Source: Piromyces finnis (lineage: Eukaryota; Neocallimastigomycota; Neocallimastigomycetes; Neocallimastigales; Neocallimastigaceae). Taken from it: a stretch of DNA of 64,000 bases. Location of the stretch: contig MCFH01000017.1 of assembly GCA_002104945.1 (NCBI GenBank), positions 248,001 through 312,000 of the forward strand. Reading direction: 5' to 3'. Shown here one piece after another: positions 45,161 through 64,000 of the stretch (its first letter is position 1; each line of letters starts with the position of its first letter). The notes below the pieces were generated by a model, which saw only the letters and a list, made by a program, of their open reading frames with translations, was not told the DNA's origin and ran no database searches. The translations under genes and the position numbers were made by a program.

Positions 45161-46384
45161 GTTTTTTTTTATCTTATCAAAAAGGTTGCCTATTTAATAA
45201 TCTTTTTTCTCTTTTTTTAAAAAAAAAAAAGTGATAAGAATCCTTATAATGATCTTATGAAATAAAAAATAATTATTTATTTACTGAAAAAATAAAAATA
45301 ATGCGCATAATGTATAAATGCATAATCGTAATACATAATCATTAAAGTTTTTTTTTATTTTTTTTATATAAACTTTTAATTAAACCAAAAATAATAATAT
45401 TATTAATAATGTTTAATTAAAATAATAAGTTAAAAAAAAATAATATTAAATTATTATTAAAATGTTAAATTGGTTCATTTTAATAAATCAGATGAATGAG
45501 TTTGAAAATTAAAAAAGTAAAAAAAATTTAAAACATAAAACTTTTTAATGATTAAGAGGTAAAGAGAAAGTGGAAAAAAATGATATATAAAATAGGTGAT
45601 GTTGTAAAAAAAAAAAAAAAAAAAAAAAACTTTTAAATGTATAGTTTTATTGATTATAATAATTTTTTTATTTATGGTGTTTAAACAAATAAGCTATTTT
45701 TGTTTTAAATAAAACCACGTTTTTTTTTTTTTTAAAAAAAAAAAGTTTGTACAAACTTTGTGATTATTTTTTAAAAAAAAAATATTGAAGAATTCTTTAA
45801 ACTCTTTTTTTTGTGGATGTTTTTTTTTTATTTTCCTAGTTACAAGGATCATTAAAAAATACAAATTCAAAGAAAAGGATAAAAAAAAAAGTTTAGAAAT
45901 ACTAAAAGAAAAAAAATTATATAACCATAAAATGATAAAATGTATAGCTATCTAATTCTTATTTATATTAATTTATTAATGTGTAAATAAAACTTTTCTT
46001 TAACATATATTACTTACAACATTCTTTCTTTTTTTTTACTCCTTTTTATTTATATATTTTGTATTTTTTTTTTTTTTAATAAAAACTACATAATATTTTA
46101 AAAGTTATTACTTGTTTTTATTATATGAATAGAAAGATATTAATATATTATTATTATTATTATTATTATTATAATTTAATTATATCATAATGAATCAATA
46201 TTTATTTATATATTTATATATAGATATACTTTTTCTTTAAAGTAAGAAATAATAATTTTATAATGAATTTATAAAGATGAATATAAAGAGAATTATAAAA
46301 AATATATATTTTTTAAAAGTTTAAATCATATTTGTTGTTTTTTCGTTTTCTTTTCCCTTTTCAATATTTCCAGTTTAATTTAGT

Positions 46385-53782
<7,398 letters not shown>

Positions 53783-54014
53783 CTTTAATTATTTATTTAT
53801 CTCAAAAAAAAAAAAAAACTATAGAATGTTTTAAATTTGAATGGTATATTGTTATTATTGTTTTCTTAATAAAAGAATTCTATTATTTTATAATATATAT
53901 ATATGGTGATTGTGTTATATATATGTTGTTGTTGCTTTTTTTCTTTTTTTTTTTCACTATCGAGAAATTATTTTACAAACGAACTTAAAAAAAAAAAAGG
54001 AAAAATGAAAAATG

Positions 54015-54047
<33 letters not shown>

Positions 54048-54836
54048 GTATTGCTTATTAATTTATTGATTTAAACTATAAAATTTGTAAAATTCTACCA
54101 AAGATAAAAAAAAAAGATATAAATATATTTTTATTATTTCTATTTTATTTTATTTGACTTGCTTAATTAACAAAATATTAAACAAAGGTCTATTGAAAAC
54201 TTTATATAAAAAACTACAAAATTAATCATTAATAAAACCTTTTTAACTTTCTTAATGTTTTAATTTATCTATTACTTTTTTATCCTTTTTAAATAATTCT
54301 TTCTTTTGTTCCTTCGTTTTTTAACAAATAAATAAATAAAAAAAAAAAGGAATGAATTAATTTTATTTAATATGCTTTAATATAATGTATGTTTTTATTA
54401 CTAACTTTATTAATATGATTACTAATATAAATATTATTTTATTAAGGATTCTTTTTTCTTTTTTAAAATTAAAGTTTTTGATAGGAATATCAAAACATTA
54501 ATTATATAAAAGTTAACATTATAAATGAAAATGAAATACTTTAAATATTTTAATTTGTAAAACTCTTTTTATATATATATAAATATTAATATTTTCAATT
54601 CCTTGAACAAAAAAAAAAAGTTACCCTACGTCATTTAATAATAATATTATTATTAAAAAAGAAAAAAATTCAATAATATATATTTTATAATAATAAATAT
54701 TAGCAATTCAAGAAATAACAACAATATTCATTACTATGTGTCTATAAAAAAAAAAGAATTATAAATAATAAAATTAAACTATGAATGAAATTTAAATGAA
54801 TAATGAATTTATATAAAAAGTTTATATTTTAATAAT
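53783..54836. other. tandem-gene spacer (promoter side of myosin)
   Basis: The spacer lies between the myosin 5' end and the 3' end of the tiny gene upstream on the same strand. It contains long A runs (53985-54045) and AT filler, with no other recognisable element. Confidence 0.55.
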
Positions 54837-55839
54837 TTATTTTACTTTATTTTTTACACTTTCAATAACCTGGTCTGGTTTTTGTTTTTTTTGAGTATCA
54901 TCTGAAAAAATGTATTAAAATGTAAAAAAAAAAAAAAAAAAAAAAAACAATTTAATATTATTTAAATATTATTTTAAGGGCAATAATAGAAAGAAAGCAA
55001 AATAATTAAATCCTTATTTTTTATAACAAATTACTTAATAGGGGGAAGAAACCTTTATAAGAGTTTAAGAATTCCTATTAATTATCTATTATTAATGAGA
55101 AAAATCTTGATAAAGAAACCAATAATATATAATAAAAAATATGAAAAATGAGGAAAGTTATATTCTATTCAAAATCAAAGTATAAATACTAATATTATGT
55201 AGAAAAACAAAAACGAAAGAATGGTTGGTTTGATCTTTAGAAATATATATTCCTAATGATTTAAAAAAAAAAAAAAGTATCATTCATACCATTTATAAAA
55301 TCTTTATATTTCTTAATCTTTAAAAAAAAAAAGTATCATTCATACCATTTATAAAATCTTTATATTTCTTAATCTTTAAAAAAAAAGTATCATTCATACC
55401 ATTTATAAAATCTTTATATTTCTTAATCTTTAAAAAAAAAAAAAAGTTTTTAACTTGATTAATTTATTTTATTTTATAATATATCAAAAAAAAAAAAAAA
55501 AAAACAGAAATGTAAATAAAGTTTATAAAGTTTATTTCGATTTTATTCATAAATGATTGTAAATGATGATGATAAAACATAATAAAATCTTCATTAAAGT
55601 CAATTATTATAATTAGAAATATCTAAATGATGGATAATCAATGATGATGATAGTATAAAATTGTTATCGGTGTAATTATTGTGGTTCACAGTGGTGGTGT
55701 GTGTTATTGCTATTAAAATATTTCCATTTTTTAATAGTTGAATTTTTTAAAAAAAATATATTATATAAAGTTTAAAAGAGAGTTTTAATAATTATTTCTC
55801 ATAACATTATATTACCTTAAATTTGTTTTTTTCTGTCAT
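54837..55839 (-). CDS. tiny basic protein (38 aa) with a triplicated alternative middle exon
   Basis: Exon 1 is 55816..55839 (MTEKNKFK). The middle exon is 28 nt and present as three identical copies, 55400..55427, 55346..55373 and 55290..55317 (IKKYKDFIN). The last exon is 54837..54901 (DDTQKKQKPDQVIESVKNKVK, stop). Using one middle copy gives a 117-nt frame of 38 codons plus stop. Each copy has its own T-run/AAAG acceptor and GTATGA donor. Two or three copies together would shift the frame and read a stop (G-AT TAA). The peptide is highly charged and Lys-rich, with no signal or membrane segment. I recognise no family. An AG just upstream (CTTAATTAG) could mean that exon 1 is internal (IPKRMTEKNKFK) and a 5' part is missing. 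Confidence 0.6.
55277..55439 (-). repeat. three tandem copies of a 45-bp exon cassette
   Basis: The 45-bp block (acceptor AAAG, 28-nt exon, donor GTATGAATGATAC) is identical in all three copies. Only the intervening homopolymer (A run on plus, T run on minus) changes length. The lack of substitutions implies a very recent duplication or an assembly artefact. Confidence 0.95.
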
Positions 55840-57243
55840 TCTTTTTGGAATGCTAATTAAGTAGTATAACAATTGAATTAGGAAAAGAAATAAAGTTTAA
55901 TAAATTTTAAAAAAAAGGGTAGGATATTCCTTTTAAAATCAAATCATAAAAAGTAAATATATAAAAGCATTTTTAATATGGATGGATAGACTCATTTCTT
56001 TTTATATACCTTTTTATATTTATATTTTAGTTTTTCCTTATCTCTTTATTATTTAAAACTAATATTTTATGTATCACTTTTATATAATGTTGCTTTTTTC
56101 ATTATTTCTAAAAAAAAAGTTTTTTATCTTCAATGGTTAGGTTATGAATAATTTGTGTTACCATTTTCTTTTTATAATAATAAAAAAAATCTTTTTTTTT
56201 TTATAATTTTTATTTAGAGAAAGGTATAAACTTTTAAATAATCTTTTTTCTTCCTTTTTTATTACTATATGAAAATAGGTTTAAAATAGAATAAAAAGAT
56301 GTATATTTTTAATTCATCTTTTTTTTTTTTTTTAACCTTTTTGTTTAACTAACCATAAAAAATTTTTTTCTTGGTAAAAATTTACCAAAAAAAAATCAAA
56401 TCAAATTTAATATTAAAATAATTAAAAAATAAATTAATTTTATTACCAAAAAAATTCTTTTTTTATTTTTAAAAACCATTTCATTTCCATTTTTAATGAA
56501 AAAGAAAGAAATAATATCTTTTTTATAAAGAAAAGTAGTGTAAGAAGAAGAAGAAAAAGAGGAAAAAGAAGAGTGTATATATTTCATATTCGAATATATA
56601 TCTAAAAATGTTTTTTATATTCAAAAAAAATTAAAGAAATATTAAAGATATGTATTTTTTTTTCATTGAGAAACAATTAAAAACTTCAAATTACAACTCG
56701 TAATAAAAGCACATTTTATTTATTTTTTATAACATAAAAAGAAATCTTTTATGATTATCCCATTTAATCTATTACAATCAATAATATATAAAAAATAAAA
56801 AAACTATAATATTTTTTTTTCACTGGGGGAAACATATACCAAGAAAAACATATACCATTTTATTTTTTATAATTTTATCAATTCTTTTGTAAATCAACAT
56901 CAAATCTATTAAAAAGAAAAATAGTTCATGTTTATATATAATTTCAAAATTTAATTTTCGTTATCATATAATAAAATTTGAAATCCAACCTACTATTAAA
57001 AATAAAAAAAAAAAAAACTCGTTTTTTTTTAAGAGAAATAATATTTTATTAATAAAAGAAAAACAAAACAAAACAAGACAAGACTTTTTTTTTTTTTCTT
57101 TATATTTGTATATACATATATATACCAAAAATAAAATAAAGACATTTAATAAATTGAAAAAAAAAAGAAACAAGGAAAATAGAAAATAATTTAGTATACC
57201 AAAAAAAAAAAAAAAAAAAAAAAAACATTTAAAATAATACCAA
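55840..57243. other. divergent promoter spacer (tiny gene / CDK gene)
   Basis: AT-rich with T runs on one side and A runs on the other. A short minus-strand open frame near 56111-56165 (starting ATGGTAACA) could be a short exon but has no supporting context. An A run (57201-57225) precedes the kinase ATG. Confidence 0.55.
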
Positions 57244-60200
57244 ATGCATAGGGATGTCAAATTTATAAGGAAACCCAACAATGGAAGACCTGGCAATATC
57301 TATAGAAAAATATGTCAAATTGGGGAAGGATCATACGGGTAGGTTATCTTTTTGTAAAATAACAATATTAATAATTATATATATATATGTAAATATTTAA
57401 AAATTATATGAATAATTGGATTAGTCATCAATTTAATTATTTTTATTTTTTTTTTATTCCTAACAAAATATTTTATTATAAAATATAAATCTTGACATTT
57501 TATATATATTTTTTATTTTCAAATATTTAAAATGGGGGGGTTTCTAATTTTACAATTAATATATTTAAACATGAAATTCAAAAATAAAAACAATTTATAG
57601 TAAAGTATTCAAGGCAGAAAATACCATAAATGGGAAATATGTTGCATTAAAGAAAATGAAATTAGAATCTGAAAAGGAAGGCGTAAGCTTTTTTTTTTAA
57701 ATAATAATTAATGATTTATTAATCATTTTAATAGTTACCTAATGTGTATTTATGTATTATAACTCTATCTATTTAATTTATACCAAAAACTTCTTCAATA
57801 ATCACTACAATATACAATATACAATATATAAATATAAAATTAAAAATTTCATCTTACAAGTTTCCTTTAACAGCTATGAGAGAAATCAAACTTTTACAAA
57901 CACTTCATCATCCAAATATTGTTCAATTACTAGAAATTATGATTGAAAAAGGTATTAATAATAATATTACTATTATTATGATTTATGATTATCATCATAT
58001 TATTATTATTATTATGATTTATGATTATTATCTTATTACTATTATTATTATGATTTATGATTATCATTTTATTATTTTTTCTTTTATATTAGTAATATAA
58101 AAATTTGAATTTTTATTAAGTTTTATTTTGAAATTTCAAAATAAAAGCAAAACCATTAATGCATATAATGTCATATTACATTTTTTTTTAAATAGTATAA
58201 ATATTAATGTTTATTATGTATGGGTTATTGACATGAACTTTTTTTTTTATATTATTAATAATAACAATGAAAAAACAGAATCTTATTATATAATTTCAGA
58301 GTATATGGAACATGATTTAACTGGTGTATTGAATAATAAACTTGTCAATTATAATATATCCCAAATTAAATGTTTATCCCTACAACTTTTGGATGGTTTA
58401 AAATATCTTCATTCAAAAGGAATTTTTCATAGAGATTTAAAAGGTATTTATTTAGCTATCTATTTTATATCTATATAGTATTGTTTTTTTTTTATTTATT
58501 TATACATGAATAGAATAAGAATTAAAAAAAAATATTATATTTTTTTAATAAAAACTAATCTTTAATCAATACATCATAATAAATTGTTATCATTATTATT
58601 ATTATAAAATGTAAAGGTTCCAATTTATTATTAAATAATAGAGGTCAATTAAAATTGGCTGATTTTGGTTTAGCAAGAGATACACATGCTAGGGTACGTT
58701 CATTAGATTATACCAATCGTGTCATTACCCTTTGGTATCGACCTCCAGAACTCCTTTTAGGATCTACAAAATACGGTGCTGAAGTGGATATGTGGAGTGC
58801 AGGGTAATTATAGAGAAAAAAAAATTTTTTTATTCTAACATTATAAATGTAATGAAAGTTTATAATCTTAATGATACTAGCATCATTTATAAAAACTCCT
58901 TTTTTTTTTTTTTTTTAATTAAATGTATAAATTTTTAATATTTATTATTAATAATATTTATAATTAATTATTTTTATTATTATAATTCACATTTAATATC
59001 CTTTTTTATTATATTTATTTTAACTCATATATTTATAATCCCCGATTATAATTGTAAAAAAAAAAAAAAAAAAAAAGATGCATAATACTAGAATTTTTCT
59101 TACGAAAAGCCGCATTTCGAGGAGAAAACGAAATTGCTCAATTAGACATGATATGGAATACATGTGGTACCCCTACTCCAGAAAATTGGCCAAATGTAAC
59201 TGATAATCCATGGTATTCTTTTTTAAAACCAAAAGAATATATTCCAAGAAAATTAAGATCAAAATATGAAAAGTAATTCCCATATAATTATTATTATATA
59301 TATGAAATTATGAATTTTAAAAATTAAATAAGAAATATAAACAAACCAGCATTATGATTAACAACAACAACAACAACAACAACAAAAAATTATTATTATT
59401 ATATACTAATAATTTACACTATATTTAATTCTTATATTTATATATTTTCCATCTCTTCCTTTTTTTTTTTTTTTTATACCAAAGTATTTTAACTGTGGAA
59501 GCTCTTAATTTAATTGATAATTTCTTAAAATTAAATCCAACATCAAGGCCAACGGCAGTAGAAGCTATAGATTCACCCTTTTTTACGATTGAAGAACCTT
59601 TACCCTGTAGACCAGAGGATTTACCATCAATAGATGGAGATTGGCATGAATATGAAACTAAAATGAAAAGGAAAAATAATTATTATCATTTTGATAAAGA
59701 AAAATCGCATTATAATACTCATCAGTCACTTTCCCTTCATAATACGCAACAAGAATCACCAAATACCAATAGTGCCTATCGAAAATCAAATTTTTCAAAT
59801 GATAATTCCTTAAATTTTCATAAACCTGTCAATAGTCCAATTGATGAACTTTCCATTTCAAATCCATACAATTCTACCAATAACAACAACACTACAAGCA
59901 TTAATACTAATAATAATATAAATGATAATAGGTCAAACCTCCCACAATCCAATTCATACATGAACTCCACTAGAGATATGACACGAAATTCAAATGGCTA
60001 TGTAAAAAGAAATACCAATTATTATAATGATGGACCAAAAAGAATATCCTCATCGCCAACATCAGATTCCTATCATAACGCATCAAATTATATACCAGAT
60101 ACCAGCAACAACAACAGCAACAACAACAACAACAGCAATTATTCCAATTCACGTACAAAGGATCTGAATCGTGATTATATGGATTATGAATATCAACATT

Positions 60201-61723
60201 CTGACAAACAAATGAAATATACAGATGAACGAGAGTCTAATGCATTTAATAATAATGATCGTCATTATTACAATTATGATCAAGATAGGAATAGGGATAG
60301 AGATCAATTTAATGATAAAGATAAAAGTAGAGATAGAAGTAGAGATCGTTATATGGATAGAGATAGAAATAACAGAGATCGATATGATAGTCGAGACCGA
60401 GGTAGTCGCGATAGATATAATGAAAAAAGTAGAAGAAGAGATCGTGATCGTAGTAGAGATCATAGTCGGGGAGGAGGAAGAGACCGGGATAGAGGAAGGG
60501 AAAGAGATCGATCCAATGATAGAAATAGAGATCATGATAGGTATAATCAAAGTCAAGAAAGAAGCAAAGACGGTCATCCCTACAATTCTTTTAGTCAAGG
60601 AATGAAAAGCCAAAATGGTATTGATGATCAAAATCCAGATCGATTTCCTGGTAATAACAATGATCGTGGTAGAGAAGAGGGTCAAAATAGAACGCATCAA
60701 GGACATTCGAATTTCCATCCATCCAACTATTCCTACAACACCCATGCTCAATCTAATACCTATTCTCCTACACGTCATTCTGACACTATTCAAGAGGACC
60801 CCACCACTTCCAAATTTTTAAATGTTCCAAAATATGCTTCAATGAATTCTTCCACCTCCCCCGTTAGAAATTCCAATTCCAATACCAATACTACCTATTA
60901 TGGTCAGAATAATAGGGATGGACCAATGTCTTCACGTTTTCAATATTATTCTAAATCCAGATCACGGACAAGATCCAGGTCCTTTTCATCCTCAAGAAGA
61001 AGGTCCAGAACCCGATCCAGAACAAGAGCTGGAACCCGATCCAGGTCTAGGTCCTTTTCAAGATCAAGGACTAGACGATCTAGATCCAGATCCAGATCCA
61101 GATCCAAGTATAGATCCATGACTTCAGATCCAAGAATGAAACCGTATGAAAGGACTGCATCACCGCCTGAACCATCAAAAAATTCCAATGATAAAAATGC
61201 TCTTCCCGACACCACCACTTTTACCAATAATGGTAATATATATAGTAATAGTAGAGTCCCCATGATTAATTATAATTCACCTTCACCACCACCTAAAATC
61301 ACTATGCCTTCTTCTACATCATCACCACCTCCATCCTCTTTCTCTTCTGCCATCAACACCATAAAAAATCAGGGAGAAGGCAATTCTGGAGAACAAAATA
61401 AAAGATTCTTTTCATCCCCGTCCAATACCGCAATGTCGACAACGACAGCATTAAAACCAAATAATAGTACGATGAATTCTTCACAAGACAAAATTAATAG
61501 CAATGATAATAATAATCACTACTATTACGCGGAGGATAAATCTAGAAGTCGTAGTCGCAGTCGTAGTCGTAGCCGTAGTCGTTATTCGTATAGTCGTAGT
61601 CGTAGTCGTAGCTATAGTCGAGGACGAAGTAAAACAAGATATCATTATCGTGGTCGTCGTCGAAGTTATAGTCGTAGTCATTCTTCTTCTTCTCGTTATA
61701 GATATAAACGCCGTAAAAATTAA
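57244..61723 (+). CDS. CTK1: CTK1/CDK12-type cyclin-dependent kinase with long RS/RD-rich C-terminal extension
   Basis: Seven exons encode 1017 aa: 57244..57338, 57601..57682, 57861..57951, 58279..58443, 58617..58803, 59078..59272 and 59485..61723. The kinase domain (about 20-310) has glycine loop IGEGSYG (26-32), catalytic Lys49 in VALKK, cyclin-binding helix PLTAMRE (PITAIRE-like), HRDLK (140-144), DFG (160-162), the activation segment [18 protein letters not shown], and [23 protein letters not shown] and [10 protein letters not shown] match Ctk1/CDK12 rather than CDK9. The C-terminal ~700 residues are disordered: Asn-rich, then an RD/DR-rich block (about 533-623), an RS block (about 760-816), Pro/Ser-rich sequence and a terminal RS/RY block (about 956-1017). 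Ctk1/CDK12 phosphorylates Ser2 of the Pol II CTD during elongation. RS domains are typical of CDK12/13, where they target nuclear speckles; yeast Ctk1 lacks one. Confidence 0.93.
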
Positions 61724-63046
61724 TATATTTTCATCTTTACAACAAATCCAAAAAAAAAAAATACTATTATATATAAATCTATTATTATTATTATCATTAT
61801 TATAATATTTATTTTTTTTTTTACTTTTCATTTATACTTTAACTATAGTCATCTCTTTTTTTTTTTTTTTATTTTGAATAAAAAAAAATGATAGATTTAA
61901 TAGTAGTTTATTTCATTAAACCAATAGCGCCAACTATAAAAAACCAAATGAATAATAGTAATAATAAATAAAATCAATTTTTAAGAAATTTTATAAAAGA
62001 AAGGAAACTCTTTTTTTTTTTTTATATATATTTTTGTATCTATATAAATATTTTAAATACTATAATAAACAAATAAAATGATAAAATATGTAAAACAAAA
62101 ATATTAAGAAATAGTGTAGAATTAAAAATGGTTTTTTTTTTACTATAATACTTTACAAAATTTATATAATTATGTTTCATAGTATTAGATAAAATAAAAA
62201 GTTTATTCCTTCATCAACAAAAGTACCATTTTCTTTTTTTTTTTTCTTCTCTCTAAACCCTTTAAAGTTTTAACAATTTAACTAAATAACTTTCTTCTTT
62301 CCCTAAACAATCCTTTTACTTTTTAATTACTTTAAAATTTTAATTCTTTCATTCCATCTGAAAATTAAACTATTTGAAAACTTTTATTTATTATTTTTTT
62401 TACATTTCTTTTTTCTGTATTTTTTTACTTTTTCCAACCTCCGTTTTCCTTTTTTTTTTTTTTAATGTAATACAATTTTCCAAATATAGAAATAAAACGT
62501 ATTACAAAGATCTCTTATCATGGTAAATTCTATTTTTTCAAAATTTTAAAAACAAACCATTCTTTAAATTTATTATTTTTTAAAGTTTAATCATTTTTGA
62601 TTCATTACATAGAAAATAAATTAAAATTCTTATTTATTTTAATTAAAAAAAAAAACAATATAATAGCCATATAATTTATTATATGAATTATATATTAATT
62701 AGTATTATCCTTTAAAAAATTTTTTTATTAAAGTTGCACAAATTATTGGAATGATAATAAAAATAGAAAAATGGAAAATGTAGCTGAATAGAGATGAATG
62801 TAGCTGAATAGTGTTGTTAAAAGATGAAATATAGTAGTAAATAAGGTAATAAAAAAGGTGTTATAATTTAAATAGTTATCAAAGATTGAATATCTAGCAT
62901 CATTACATTTTAATTATTTTCTTTTTGTATTCAATAATTAACAAAATATAAAAGAAAATGTATAAAAATAAAAAATAAAAAATATTATAGAAGACATTTA
63001 GGTTACACAAGATTATTTTTAGTATTATAGAATAATTTTAATACAA

Positions 63047-63085
63047 ACATGTAAGAATTTTTTAGATTAAAAAATTCTCACATGT
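63047..63085. repeat. near-perfect hairpin with partial direct duplicate
   Basis: The arms ACATGTAAGAATTTTTT and AAAAAATTCTCACATGT pair with one mismatch around a loop of about 5 nt. The left arm with its flank (37 bp, 63031-63067) recurs exactly at 63099-63135. Confidence 0.9.
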
Positions 63086-63744
63086 AATACTGTTATGAAA
63101 TAATTTTAATACAAACATGTAAGAATTTTTTAGATATTTTATTATAATATGATTAGTTGTAAAGAATTTTATAATTTTAAAAGAAAATGATTTTTAAAAG
63201 TTAATTTCTTTTTTAATATAATTTATTTAAGAATATAAAATATTTATTATATAATAAATAGAATATTCTATAAATTGAAATCTAAATAATTCATTAATTA
63301 TTTTAATTATTTTAAAATTAATAATATTATTCTCCAATATAATAATATAACATATACTTTTCTTTATAACTTATAATAAATAACTAAAATAAAATATTTA
63401 AAATGATATTTTAATATTTTTATATTTTTATAAATAATTATTATATAATATCTAAATAATAATTATTCTATTTTTATTAATGCATTAGTCATTTATATAT
63501 TTATATATTAAAATATTAATATCATATTTATTTTAATATTATATTTTTTATAGAATTAAATATTATTATAACAAATATTTCATTAGAAATAATACATACA
63601 TCATACAAAATAAAATAAAATATTAAATATAAACTACAATATATTTAATTAATTAAGCTAAACTTTTTTATTATTTTAATAATTTTAATTAAAATAATAA
63701 TAAAGTTTAAAAATATTTGATGCCGTTAAAAAAAAACTAGAATT

Positions 63745-63882
63745 TATACTGTATCTTACATTTTTTGCCAGAAATTTCTGCTTGCTTTAATTTTTGTCTG
63801 GCTGAAATTTTACCAGAGGTCAAATTTCCTCTGGCTAGAAATTCTGGCTAAATCCTTCCAAAATCTAAGATAAAGTAGTATA
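63745..63882. repeat. 138-bp inverted-repeat (MITE-like) element
   Basis: The left end TATACTGTATCTTACATTTT and the reverse complement of the right end (TATACTACTTTATCTTAGAT) align with a small gap. Inside, GCCAGAAATTTCT mirrors AGAAATTCTGGC, and a perfect CCAGAGG/CCTCTGG stem (63813-63819 / 63828-63834) lies near the centre. It is richer in GC than its surroundings and has no open frame. Confidence 0.65.
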
Positions 63883-64000
63883 CAAAATTTAAATATAATT
63901 TGAAAATTATACATTACATTTTCTAATAAAGAAGATAATTACATGTAAGGAGGGAGAAATAAAAAAAGAGAGATATTCTTTTGCTCCGTTTTGCTTTGCA

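Larger units (their letters stand above)
42520..46384. other. 3.9-kb spacer with dispersed inverted and tandem repeats
   Basis: The spacer lies upstream of the promethin-like gene and downstream of the myosin gene. It holds tandem CTGGCAAAAA-type units (about 43310-43350), a 28-bp perfect inverted repeat (43644-43671 / 43761-43788), several ACAATATATTGTAATATATG-like palindromic motifs (43201-43220, 44169-44202, 44308-44325) and a 55-bp tandem repeat (about 44980-45160). No exon was found. These pieces look like decayed short transposable elements, which is inference. Confidence 0.55.
61724..64000. other. terminal intergenic region with inverted repeats
   Basis: The region beyond the kinase stop has no exon or RNA gene that I can support. 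It contains duplicated TGTAGCTGAATAG (about 62781-62812), a 37-bp direct repeat (63031-63067 / 63099-63135) whose first copy sits in a hairpin, and a 138-bp inverted-repeat element (63745-63882). Confidence 0.55.

Noticed and set aside
56111-56165. Short minus-strand frame starting ATGGTAACACAAATT
   Set aside because: Eighteen residues, no downstream exon in phase; ATG followed by GTAACA could be a donor, but no acceptor context supports it.
57752-58100. Plus-strand open frames upstream of the kinase exons
   Set aside because: These run through introns of the kinase gene; only the part at 57861-57951 is coding, in the frame [20 protein letters not shown].
59970-61263. Several long open frames overlapping the kinase tail
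   Set aside because: They are shadow frames of the RS/RD and Asn repeats in the real kinase frame.
62512-62560. ATG followed by GTAAATTC, a possible start-only exon as in AP-1 sigma
   Set aside because: No coding exon could be found downstream before the window ends.

Overview
The window is nuclear DNA of an extremely AT-rich eukaryote. Genes are interrupted by many short introns (about 60-330 nt), and introns and spacers are full of A/T homopolymers and TTA/ATT microsatellites. The gene content points to an early-diverging fungus: an ALG1 end, a short-rod alpha-actinin, a fungal UPF0132/Tic20-like membrane protein, a DEK-C/double-SWIB protein, a Ctk1/CDK12-type kinase and a Cdc25-type RasGEF. 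Base composition and repeat style resemble Neocallimastigomycota (anaerobic gut fungi). That placement is inference; no sequence comparison could be run. There is no sign of bacterial, viral, CRISPR or tRNA content.

Layout. 0-3 kb: 3' end of ALG1 (+) and a dual-specificity phosphatase (-). 3-9 kb: spacer with a 0.5 kb TATTAC hexanucleotide array. 9-10.6 kb: single-exon Cys-rich membrane protein (+). 11.5-15.7 kb: UPF0132-type membrane protein (-) and DEK-C/SWIB/SWIB chromatin protein (-). 17-19 kb: RNF121-type RING E3 ligase (+). 20-23.4 kb: alpha-actinin (-). 25.8-30.6 kb: membrane SH3 protein (+) and AP-1 sigma adaptin (+). 33-39.5 kb: PH-RasGEF (+). 41.6-42.5 kb: promethin/LDAF1-like protein (-). 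46.4-53.8 kb: 20-exon class I myosin (-). 54.8-55.8 kb: tiny 38-residue gene with a triplicated exon (-). 57.2-61.7 kb: CTK1/CDK12-like kinase with RS tail (+). 61.7-64 kb: spacer with inverted repeats.

I rebuilt the multi-exon models by hand from splice sites, frame continuity and family motifs. Eight of them (UPF0132, SWIB, RNF121, alpha-actinin, SH3, AP-1 sigma, myosin, kinase) close in frame over every junction; the promethin-like and tiny genes also close in frame. The genes form no operon. Several relate loosely to membrane traffic and cortical actin (AP-1 sigma, myosin I, alpha-actinin, RasGEF, SH3 membrane protein) or to secretory-pathway biology (ALG1, RNF121, promethin-like).

Most notable observations: a probable U12-type AT-AC intron in the RasGEF gene; micro-exons of 3, 4, 12 and 16 nt in three genes; a tandemly triplicated 28-nt exon cassette usable only one copy at a time; a 2-nt frame break inside the RasGEF catalytic domain; and large TTA arrays confined to introns.
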